64,000 nucleotides of DNA, taken from NCBI RefSeq assembly GCF_001468005.1, contig NZ_LNYY01000021.1, forward strand, positions 310,637 through 374,636. Direction: 5' to 3'. A model generated the notes under the pieces. That model did not search any database and was not told where the DNA came from. It saw only the letters and a list, made by a program, of their open reading frames with translations. The position numbers and the translations under genes are program-made. Shown here in pieces: positions 26,685 through 34,307 of this stretch. The first letter of the stretch is position 1, and each line of letters starts with the position of its first letter. Source of the stretch: Legionella steelei (GTDB taxonomy: Bacteria > Pseudomonadota > Gammaproteobacteria > Legionellales > Legionellaceae).

Positions 26685-27863
26685 ATGCCTTTGACTGCAC
26701 AATCCAATCGAGGTCCGGTTAAGAAATTAAGTGGTACTTCAAATCATAGTCGCTATAGTAATAAGTTTGATAGTGTCGATGTCGTTGCTTTTGATAGAGA
26801 AGGGGAAGCGTGGGGGATTTTTTCCAACTATGCAGAAGTTCCTATTAAGATGCAAACTCCCTTTGGAGAAAGAACATTTCCTACAGTTGAGCATTATTTC
26901 CAATATCAAAAAGATCCTCATGACCAACAATACCTGGATAAGATTCTTCTGGGAGATGCGCAGAATGCTAGAGATTTAGGGCAAACCAAAAGATGGGCGA
27001 ATAATGATTATACCTTAGCTGACGCCGCAATGCAGAGAGCAATACAAGTCAAATTACAAAATTCTATAGTGCAACAAGCACTGAGAGATACAGGAAATGC
27101 TTGCCTTATCGAAGATACAGGGAGTCGAAGCACTAAAAATCAGGATGGTAATTGGGGTTGGAAAGTAGGAGGTACTACCGAGCCTTATGCTCCAACAGGC
27201 AATAAGTTGGGTATCTTAATGATGGAAGAGCGTAATCGTTTGTATCGACAAGAAGGTCGTTTATCGATGATCGTGCAAGATCCAACCGATTTATCTGAAC
27301 GAGCGCGTGGTGTGATGACGCGAAATTACAGTAGCCAGAATCTTATTCATCTCAGTTTACCCGTTGTGTCGAGTACACAACACCACCAACAGCATCATCA
27401 ACAAAGTAGCTATCCTTCTTCGCGAATGAAAGATTCTTTGATTCAGACTAAAATGCACTCAACACAAGAGTCAAGTCAGGAAGTGAGTCAAGTGATTCGT
27501 ACTATGGTGTCAACGCCTTCTCCAAGTGTGGATATTCCATTTGTGGGTAAAGGTCAGATGAATGGTACATTCAAAATTGCTTTTGATAATCCTCAAGAAG
27601 CACAGGCTTTTAAAGACTTACTGAAAGCACAGGGCTTTCAGACGTCCTACTTCGGAAATGGTGAACGTTATCCGATGGAGGTTGGAGGAAAAACCTTAAG
27701 TCATATTGTTCGCTTTGAGAATAACGGTACAAAAACAGAGGTTCCTAAAGAGGCATTACAGTTTCTCAAACAAAAATTTAACGATGATGATAAAGTTGCG
27801 AGTATTGTGGAACAAATGGGATTTGAACGACCTTGCATGAAACAATCATTAGGCGTGCACTGA
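26685..27863 (+). CDS. NADAR (YbiA-like) domain protein with extra C-terminal domain
   Basis: A 392-aa protein. Residues 35-190 are a NADAR domain: WGIFSNYAE, FPTVEHYFQYQK with the catalytic-type Glu, ARDLGQTKRW, DGNWGWKVGG and TGNKLGILMMEERN. NADAR proteins cleave N-glycosidic bonds. YbiA acts on riboflavin intermediates, and DNA-acting members remove ADP-ribose from guanine. A Gln/His/Ser-rich linker (200-285) leads to a small alpha/beta domain (290-385, GTFKIAFDNPQEAQAFKDLL). A strong GGTGGAG site precedes the start. YbiA itself is only about 160 aa, so the fusion is unusual. It could be a translocated effector or a repair enzyme beside AlkA and RtcB. Confidence 0.9.
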   Translation: MPLTAQSNRGPVKKLSGTSNHSRYSNKFDSVDVVAFDREGEAWGIFSNYAEVPIKMQTPFGERTFPTVEHYFQYQKDPHDQQYLDKILLGDAQNARDLGQTKRWANNDYTLADAAMQRAIQVKLQNSIVQQALRDTGNACLIEDTGSRSTKNQDGNWGWKVGGTTEPYAPTGNKLGILMMEERNRLYRQEGRLSMIVQDPTDLSERARGVMTRNYSSQNLIHLSLPVVSSTQHHQQHHQQSSYPSSRMKDSLIQTKMHSTQESSQEVSQVIRTMVSTPSPSVDIPFVGKGQMNGTFKIAFDNPQEAQAFKDLLKAQGFQTSYFGNGERYPMEVGGKTLSHIVRFENNGTKTEVPKEALQFLKQKFNDDDKVASIVEQMGFERPCMKQSLGVH

Positions 27864-27914
27864 TTTTTATTCCAACATGGTACAGCCACCCGAAACAAAA
27901 GTGGTTAATTTGAT

Positions 27915-28847
27915 ATGGAAACTTCATTTACCTTACATCCAGTAGCTCCATTCCGGTTGGATTATACGGTTTCTGCGTTACGCAGGAGAAGCAAAAATAA
28001 TGTAGATCTTTGGGATGGCCAACGTTACACCAGGTTATTGGTTATGGAGAATATGCCAGTTAAAGTGGTGGTTGAGCAAAATAAAAAAACCGAACTGACG
28101 ATATCGATTAAAAGTGAGTATGCAGAGGTATTTCAAAATCAAATTGCACATGAAACAGAGAGCATGCTTGGCTTAAACTGTGATATGCATGATTTTTATC
28201 ATATCGCACAGCGCGATCCCCAATTAAATCCCTTGGTTCTTCAATTTAAAGGGCTTAAACCACCTCGATTTCCTTCTGTCTTTGAGGCACTTGTTAATGC
28301 GATTTCTTGTCAACAAATCTCTTTGGATGCTGGATTGCAAATTCAAAATCGATTGGCTGAGTTTTTGAGTCTAAGGATTACAGAAAAAGAGCACCTACTT
28401 TATGCATTTCCAAGGCCCAACGAAGTTGCGAATTGTTCTGTCCCTACATTAAAAAAAATAGGCTATAGCACCCATAAAAGCGAGACGCTAATACGATTAG
28501 CAACAGCCATAATGAATGACGAGTCACACTTTAAATCTCTAGAAAACAAATCAAATAATGAGAACATTAATTTTTTGTGCGATTTTAAAGGAATAGGGCG
28601 CTGGACTGCGGAATACGTTCTCTTGCGTGGTTTAGGAAGAATTGATACTTTCCCAGGCGATGATATTGGTGCACAAAACAATTTATATCATTTTCTGCAT
28701 CTCGATAAGAAGCCAGATTATAAAAAAATAGCAGAAATCACCGCAAAATGGTCTCCCTATGCAGGTTTAGTCTATTTCCATTTATTATTGCGACGTTTAT
28801 ATGAAAATAAGGCACTTGCCGCTCCTCGCGTGAGAGGGCAATTGTAA
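27915..28847 (+). CDS. alkA: DNA-3-methyladenine glycosylase II (AlkA)
   Basis: A 310-aa base-excision enzyme that removes alkylated purines. The N-terminal AlkA-type domain (1-105) is followed by the HhH-GPD fold: FEALVNAISCQQISLDAG, the hairpin FKGIGRWTAEYVLLRGLG and the catalytic segment DTFPGDDIGA (Asp near 249). It has no iron-sulphur cluster loop and no Ada domain. It starts 51 bp after the NADAR gene on the same strand. Confidence 0.93.
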   Translation: METSFTLHPVAPFRLDYTVSALRRRSKNNVDLWDGQRYTRLLVMENMPVKVVVEQNKKTELTISIKSEYAEVFQNQIAHETESMLGLNCDMHDFYHIAQRDPQLNPLVLQFKGLKPPRFPSVFEALVNAISCQQISLDAGLQIQNRLAEFLSLRITEKEHLLYAFPRPNEVANCSVPTLKKIGYSTHKSETLIRLATAIMNDESHFKSLENKSNNENINFLCDFKGIGRWTAEYVLLRGLGRIDTFPGDDIGAQNNLYHFLHLDKKPDYKKIAEITAKWSPYAGLVYFHLLLRRLYENKALAAPRVRGQL

Positions 28848-28964
28848 TTTTAAGAACGCTACCAATTATTTGTGCATCCAAAGAGGCTATCCTGTCTTTT
28901 GTAATAATTTTTCTGTAAAATTAATCCCTTAAACTAAAAATTTCTCACACAAGGAATGTGCTGG

Positions 28965-31292
28965 ATGGATAGTACACCCCAAAATAGTGTTACTGAGCCT
29001 ATGAGCTCCGATAAAGTCGCCAATGTATTAAAATGGATTCTCTTAATTACAGCGATCATTTGTTTTGCCGTATTGATTTGGGGAACCTATAAAACCTACC
29101 AGCTTGCTCCCCCTTTACCGCAACAATTTCAAACTCCTTCTGGACAGGTCGTTATGACAGCGGATGATATTGTTGCAGGTAAAGCAGGTTTTCAACGTGC
29201 CGATCTTATGGATTACGGGAGTCTTTATGGAATGGGCTCTTATTTTGGTGAAGATTACACCGCAAAATATTTAGTAAGCCTTGGCAGAATGACTGAGGAT
29301 AAAATAGCGCAACAACAGTTTGGCAAACCCTTTATGAATCTGGATGTAGGACAACAGTATGTTGTGCGCCAAACAATGCAACAGGACCTGCAGCATACTG
29401 ATTTGAATGCGCAAATCAGTGTCTTGTCTCAGCCAGTTGCTGATGCAATTGCGCAACTACGTACGCAAATTTCGCAAACCTTACTTCAACATGATCCAGA
29501 AGCAGGTTGGACTAAAGCGTACAGTTTGGATGAGAAAAGTGCTTTGCAAACTGCAGATTTTCTTATTTATTCTTCCTTAACTACGATTGCACATCGGCCA
29601 GGACAAACGAGTTCGTATACCAATAATTGGCCCTATGAACCTACTATGGGCAATCATCCAACAGCACACACTTTTTACTGGACCTGGGTATCCTTTTGTT
29701 TTGTATTCTTGGGTTTTGGTGCTGTGCTTTTTATTTATCATCGATATTTGAGTGCTCCAGATGATGCGTTTAAGACACCTGTTTTTTTGGGGTTTGAGAC
29801 ACTGACACCTAGTCAGCGTAAGGTAGGTCAATATTTTATTGTTGTGGCGCTTGTTCTACTGCTGCAGATTGCTGTAGGTGCAATTATGGCGCATTACTAT
29901 ACTGAACGTACGGGGTTTTATGGAATTAAGATTAATGATTATTTACCCTTTAATTTTTTGCGTGATGTACACATTCAAACCCCCATTGTGTGGATTGCTC
30001 TTTCTTGGATTAGCTCTGCTGTATTTATGGCACCTCTTATCAGTAAAAAAGAAGCAAAAAAACAAGGATTTTTTGTTGATCTTTTATTTTGGGTCACTCT
30101 GTTTATTGTAGGCGGGGCAATTGTTGGCAATTATATAGGAATTATGGGCTATGTGAATGATACCTGGTTTTGGATTGGCAATCAGGGTTTGTCTTATTTG
30201 CAGCTCGGTCGATTGTGGCAAATTGGATTTTGTATTGGACTTTTCCTTTGGAGTTTTATTGTTTTTCGTGGAATGTGGCCTACATGGAGTGGTTTAAAAA
30301 ACGCTACCATTGCATTTTGGACTGGACAGATTCGCTTGGAGCATCTTTTTTGGGCAAGTACTATAAATATTGCTGTATTGTATTGCTTTGGAATGATCCC
30401 ATTAACGGGGATTGAGAAATCGTTCACGATTACCGATTTTTGGCGTTGGTGGGTAGTGCACCTTTGGGTGGAGCAATCTTTTGAGTTTTTTGCGGCATGT
30501 GCCACAGCGTATCTTCTAATGGGAACTGGATTAGTTTCACGAGCCCTGGCAGAGCGCACAATGTATTTTGAAACAATTCTGGTATTTTTAGGTGGTATTA
30601 TCGGTACAGGACATCATTGGTATTGGACGGGTACGCCGGATCTATGGGTACCATTAGGAAGCATGTTTTCATTTATTGAGGTATTACCTTTAGTCCTTCT
30701 TATTATTGATGCAATCGAAAATTATCAATTAATTAAACGCCAACATTTGTTTACGTATAATTTGGCGTTTCTCTATATTTTGGGCGCTTCTTTTTGGAAC
30801 TTTGTGGGTGCTGGAGTATTTGGTGGAGGTACACTCAATGCGCCACTCGTCAATTATTATGAGCATGGAACATTTCTTACTCTAAACCATGCTCATACCG
30901 CATTATTCGGCGCATTTGGTTTACTGGGGCTGGGCTTAATTTATTTTTGCTTACGTTATGCTGCAGCTGATCGTTTTCTCTGGAGTGATCGTTTGGGGAC
31001 TTGGGCATTTTGGTTATATAACCTAGGCCTTGTTTTATGGATTGTGTTGAATTTCTTCCCTGTGGGATGGGCACAATTAATGGATGTATACGAACACGGA
31101 TTTGCTCATTCAAGAAGCCTTGAGTTTTATAATACAACGTTGTTGTGGCAGTGGTTACGCTTGCCGGGAGACGTGTTATTTGCTCTTGGTGCATTATTGA
31201 TGGCCTATGACTTTATTAAAAAGTTAGGTCCTTTTTTTCCAAGATGGGTGAGTGCTAAAAATTTAGAACAACAGCCTGCTCATGATGTTTAG
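28965..31292 (+). CDS. norB: Quinol-dependent nitric oxide reductase (qNOR)
   Basis: A 775-aa inner-membrane enzyme reducing NO to N2O with electrons from quinol. Residues 20-220 are the periplasmic cytochrome-c-like domain fused to a first helix, and they lack CxxCH, as in qNOR. The catalytic part has about 12-13 helices with metal-ligand histidines in WVVHLWVEQSFEFFA, GTGHHWYWTGTPDLW and LNHAHTALFGAFGLLG. ATG 28965 is preferred (AAGGA 9 nt upstream) over the ATG at 28956, which abuts the site. It probably protects against host NO. The DUF488 gene follows by 29 bp. Confidence 0.96.
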   Translation: MDSTPQNSVTEPMSSDKVANVLKWILLITAIICFAVLIWGTYKTYQLAPPLPQQFQTPSGQVVMTADDIVAGKAGFQRADLMDYGSLYGMGSYFGEDYTAKYLVSLGRMTEDKIAQQQFGKPFMNLDVGQQYVVRQTMQQDLQHTDLNAQISVLSQPVADAIAQLRTQISQTLLQHDPEAGWTKAYSLDEKSALQTADFLIYSSLTTIAHRPGQTSSYTNNWPYEPTMGNHPTAHTFYWTWVSFCFVFLGFGAVLFIYHRYLSAPDDAFKTPVFLGFETLTPSQRKVGQYFIVVALVLLLQIAVGAIMAHYYTERTGFYGIKINDYLPFNFLRDVHIQTPIVWIALSWISSAVFMAPLISKKEAKKQGFFVDLLFWVTLFIVGGAIVGNYIGIMGYVNDTWFWIGNQGLSYLQLGRLWQIGFCIGLFLWSFIVFRGMWPTWSGLKNATIAFWTGQIRLEHLFWASTINIAVLYCFGMIPLTGIEKSFTITDFWRWWVVHLWVEQSFEFFAACATAYLLMGTGLVSRALAERTMYFETILVFLGGIIGTGHHWYWTGTPDLWVPLGSMFSFIEVLPLVLLIIDAIENYQLIKRQHLFTYNLAFLYILGASFWNFVGAGVFGGGTLNAPLVNYYEHGTFLTLNHAHTALFGAFGLLGLGLIYFCLRYAAADRFLWSDRLGTWAFWLYNLGLVLWIVLNFFPVGWAQLMDVYEHGFAHSRSLEFYNTTLLWQWLRLPGDVLFALGALLMAYDFIKKLGPFFPRWVSAKNLEQQPAHDV

Positions 31293-31321
31293 GGCAGCAG
31301 CCTAAAAAAGAGGGTATTACC

Positions 31322-31849
31322 ATGCCTGAGCTTTTTACGATTGGACACTCAACACATCCCTTGCAGGAATTTCTTGAAATAGTCCATGCATATCAAGTTA
31401 CTCATCTTATTGATGTGCGGACTATTCCTAAATCACGTACCGTTCCTTGGTTTAATAAAGATGAATTCAAGCAAACACTTGCAAAAGAAAAAATTGCATA
31501 CACCCACCTGGTTAAATTAGGTGGTTTACGAAAGGTGAATAAAAATTCCATCAATACTGGATGGCGAAATGCAAGTTTCCGTGGATTTGCCGATTACATG
31601 CAAACAGAAGAGTTCCTTGAGGGACTTAATGAATTAAATGACATCATAGAGAAAGGGCATAAAGTGGTAATCATGTGTGCTGAAGCAGTACCATGGCGAT
31701 GTCATCGCTCACTTATTGCTGATGCCGAGTTGATCCGCGATTATGGCATTTGGGACATTATGAGTAAAACCACAACGCACCCTCATCAACTCACTTCTTT
31801 TGCTGTGGTAGATAAAGAGAAGAACCCCGTGCAAATTTATTATCCATAA
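31322..31849 (+). CDS. DUF488 family protein
   Basis: A 175-aa soluble protein with the DUF488 signature: FTIGHSTHPLQEFLEI, LIDVRTIPKSRTVPWFN and VIMCAEAVPWRCHRSLIAD, where Cys and His residues are conserved. The biochemical role of the family is unsettled. AGAGGG lies 7 nt before the ATG, and the gene follows qNOR by 29 bp, so it is probably cotranscribed and may act in the same NO/nitrosative stress response. Confidence 0.93.
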   Translation: MPELFTIGHSTHPLQEFLEIVHAYQVTHLIDVRTIPKSRTVPWFNKDEFKQTLAKEKIAYTHLVKLGGLRKVNKNSINTGWRNASFRGFADYMQTEEFLEGLNELNDIIEKGHKVVIMCAEAVPWRCHRSLIADAELIRDYGIWDIMSKTTTHPHQLTSFAVVDKEKNPVQIYYP

Positions 31850-31986
31850 TCATAACAACAGACCATAGACAGCAGTTTGAGGGCGGAATTAGAATTTTTT
31901 TTTCGAGTTGCACTATAAAAATTATAATTGATATAATGGCTTACCGTTTTTTTGCGGCTATTATTAACCACTTTTTAGGAAATAAA

Positions 31987-32679
31987 ATGTTAAGGAAGAT
32001 ATATTGGGGCTCGGTGGTTTCTTTATTATTAGTTAACCCTTCTTTTGCTGGATTTTATGTTGGTGCTGGTTTTGGCCCTGAATACGCTCAATTTACTCAA
32101 AAAACGCATGTTTTTGATAATTTTGGTGACTTTAATGCGATAGATGAAGAGAATTTTTCAGGCGCTGGTGTTTTCGGCACTTTTTTTGGTGGTTATTCTT
32201 GGGTACGCAATCGATTTTATTTAGCGGTCGAAGGCAATTTTAATCCAAGCTCACTTCAATATCGATTAGTTAATAAAGAGTATATCCATCATAATTTCAA
32301 GAAAACTTCTTTTACCATTCACTATAGTGAGGGCGTAAGTGCATTGCCAGGCTTCTTCCTCACAGAGAGTGCTGTAGTTTATGGACGAATTGGTTATGCG
32401 AATGGCCATGTTGCACTTCATAACTCAGATGAAACAATACATAGTTCAGTTGCCAATCGTAACGGCATTCGTTACGGTGCGGGAGTGCGCTATAACCTGA
32501 CACCACAATGGACGATGATGGCTGATTTCAGTCAAACCAATTACGAGAAATTCAGCAGTCACTTTTTTGATCCTTTTGGCGGGGTTACAAAAAATTCTCG
32601 AATTTATCCTGTTTCTGCACAACTTGCTTTTGGGGTAATTTATAATTTTGAAAAACCTAAGGCAGCTTTTGTTAAGTAA
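31987..32679 (+). CDS. Small porin-like outer-membrane barrel
   Basis: A 230-aa exported protein starting at ATG 31987 (AGGA 7 nt upstream). A signal peptide (MLRKIYWGSVVSLLLVNPSFA) is followed by GFYVGAGFGPEYAQF and alternating strands such as FYLAVEGNF, YGRIGYANGHVAL and RYGAGVRYNLTPQWTMMADF, typical of eight-stranded OmpA/OmpX-type barrels. The C-terminal strand is LAFGVIYNF followed by a short KPKAAFVK tail. Function unknown; surface adhesins and immune-evasion proteins share the fold. Confidence 0.85.
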   Translation: MLRKIYWGSVVSLLLVNPSFAGFYVGAGFGPEYAQFTQKTHVFDNFGDFNAIDEENFSGAGVFGTFFGGYSWVRNRFYLAVEGNFNPSSLQYRLVNKEYIHHNFKKTSFTIHYSEGVSALPGFFLTESAVVYGRIGYANGHVALHNSDETIHSSVANRNGIRYGAGVRYNLTPQWTMMADFSQTNYEKFSSHFFDPFGGVTKNSRIYPVSAQLAFGVIYNFEKPKAAFVK

Positions 32680-32698
32680 GTTGGGAAAGTTCTATTAC

Positions 32699-32786
32699 CA
32701 AGCCCAATGAACAAGTATTTTAGTCTGGTGTTCCTAAAGAAATACTTCGGTATGTTGTTACATGCTGGGCTTACCAGCCCAGTCTA
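32699..32786. repeat. REPIN/MITE-like element, copy C (right half)
   Basis: About 88 bp aligning with the right 90 bp of copy A (AACAAGTATTTTA, GGTGTT, AAGAAATACTTC, TTGTTACATGCTGGGC) and ending in ATGCTGGGCTTACCAGCCCA(GTCTA). The left end is missing, so this copy is truncated. It lies between a plus-strand and a minus-strand gene. Confidence 0.65.
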
Positions 32787-32840
32787 TGTTACGGAGATGA
32801 CGTTTCCGCTGGAAGACTATCTAGTCGAGGGTTTTCTTTT

Positions 32841-33563
32841 TTAAAATGGCCCAATAGACTGACAATGTTCTTCAGGAGGTTCTGCAAAATTTCCTACGCC
32901 AACAACTAATAAAAGAAAATCTTTTGGTGCTAATTGGAGCCAGCGATAAAATTTCGCTTCACGGTTGAAATAGTCCGCATCAAGTGGATATATACATCTT
33001 CCTTGGTTATGGTTTTTCTCAGTGAATAGCACTATCTGTTTCACCCCAAAAGTTTTGAGGTGCTCCCATGACGGTAGTTTTTCAGCATCAATTTCAGTGA
33101 ACCCGTGGTTAGGTTCCAATATTAAACCTAATGAAGAAGCATGTGATGCAGAAGCGAGTGATAGCAGTTCATTACGTGGTAAAGCGTCTTGTAGCTGATC
33201 CATAATCCGTGTTTGCGACGTGTCATCACATAAAATGGATAGTTGCCAGATGCAATCGATCCCATGCATATACAATGCGTTCGCAACAGGCGCTTCATGG
33301 CCCGTAAAGTTAATGAACAGGGTATTATCGAGTCTATGTTGGGCATCTAATTCAGCTAATACAGTATTTGTAGTGTCTTTGATTTTTTTATCAATACTTC
33401 CTGTTATAAAGTGCCGCCCTTTAGGTATTGCATTATGTGGGCTATTAAAATGAATAAAATGCACTGCATGCCCAAATCTTGATAGTATTTCTTCCGAAGG
33501 TTGGACAATTTCTAAGAGTGTTTTCAAGTCATATTGACGCGTTCCTCTTACATCAGGTTTCAT
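32841..33563 (-). CDS. Unrecognised alpha/beta protein
   Basis: A 240-aa soluble protein. Regular beta-alpha alternation (VHFIHFNSP, NTLFINFTGHEAPVANALY, IDCIWQLSILCDD, QIVLFTEKNH, FLLLVVGVGNF) suggests a Rossmann-like or caspase-like sandwich. No P-loop or dinucleotide motif is visible. No signal peptide. I do not recognise the family. It is encoded alone between two repeats. Confidence 0.7.
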   Translation of the reverse strand: MKPDVRGTRQYDLKTLLEIVQPSEEILSRFGHAVHFIHFNSPHNAIPKGRHFITGSIDKKIKDTTNTVLAELDAQHRLDNTLFINFTGHEAPVANALYMHGIDCIWQLSILCDDTSQTRIMDQLQDALPRNELLSLASASHASSLGLILEPNHGFTEIDAEKLPSWEHLKTFGVKQIVLFTEKNHNQGRCIYPLDADYFNREAKFYRWLQLAPKDFLLLVVGVGNFAEPPEEHCQSIGPF

Positions 33564-33710
33564 TTAATTCTCTATCTAAAGATAGAGTGTATGTGCACAA
33601 ATTATGAAACATGGCTCACTCACTCTGGAGTAATAATTACAATTATAGGCTATAAAAAGTAACAGAATTTTTTGTGCAGAACTGGATAAAATCGATAATG
33701 TAAAAACAGA

Positions 33711-34037
33711 TTACCATCCACCTTGATAGGGTCTGTGCTTTTTCATTTGGCTATCATTTTCACCACGATGATAATGCAACCGCCAAGCAGATTGTTTGGT
33801 TTTTTTATCCCAAAAGGGATGATAATCAATAGCAAAGCAACGCTTGAATTTGCCGCTTGCCTGTTCTTTATAAAGATTCAAACCACCTCCGCCACTTTTT
33901 TCATACAAAAGAAAAGCAACTCGGTAATTGCCTTTACGAAGCAGGGCATAAAGCGCAACAGAGGTTGATAAAAAGCCAATAGTACGGTTAACCAGTTTTT
34001 GATGTTCTGGGGAAATATTTTCGTTTTTATCCATCAT
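33711..34037 (-). CDS. Small unrecognised protein ending in HRPYQGGW
   Basis: A 108-aa protein with one weakly hydrophobic helix (TIGFLSTSVALYALL), a Gly run (SGGGGLNLY) and a His/Trp-rich C-terminus (IDYHPFWD, AWRLHYHRGE, HRPYQGGW). Clustered histidines at the end recall C-terminal nuclease-toxin modules of polymorphic toxins, but no catalytic set can be defined. Composition looks coding. Function unknown. Confidence 0.6.
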   Translation of the reverse strand: MMDKNENISPEHQKLVNRTIGFLSTSVALYALLRKGNYRVAFLLYEKSGGGGLNLYKEQASGKFKRCFAIDYHPFWDKKTKQSAWRLHYHRGENDSQMKKHRPYQGGW

Positions 34038-34065
34038 TTTGAGAAATCTATATGTCGTGGTTCTT

Positions 34066-34160
34066 TGTAGCCTGGGTGAAGTCGTAGCCGTAACCCGGGA
34101 ATAAAGGGCGTGAATTTATGTCCAGAAATCCTGGGTTTGTTACGCTTCACCTAGGCTACA
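34066..34160. repeat. TGTAGCCTGGGTGAAG palindromic element, long form
   Basis: TGTAGCCTGGGTGAAG at the left and CTTCACCTAGGCTACA at the right are inverted (one mismatch), with TAACCCGGG and CCTGGGTTTGTTACG forming inner arms. The whole 95 bp can fold as one long hairpin. It lies between divergent genes. Relatives are at 37735, 51523 and 52547. Confidence 0.7.
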
Positions 34161-34307
34161 TTGTTATTATTGAGTAGGATTTTATATTATTTTCAGACAG
34201 CGTGCCTCTATTTTAAAAATACATAAAATCAATAGGTTAGAGAAATAGTTTATTGACTGAATGTTTTGGTATACTTTGCAGATAATCCAATATAAATTTT
34301 GGCCTAA

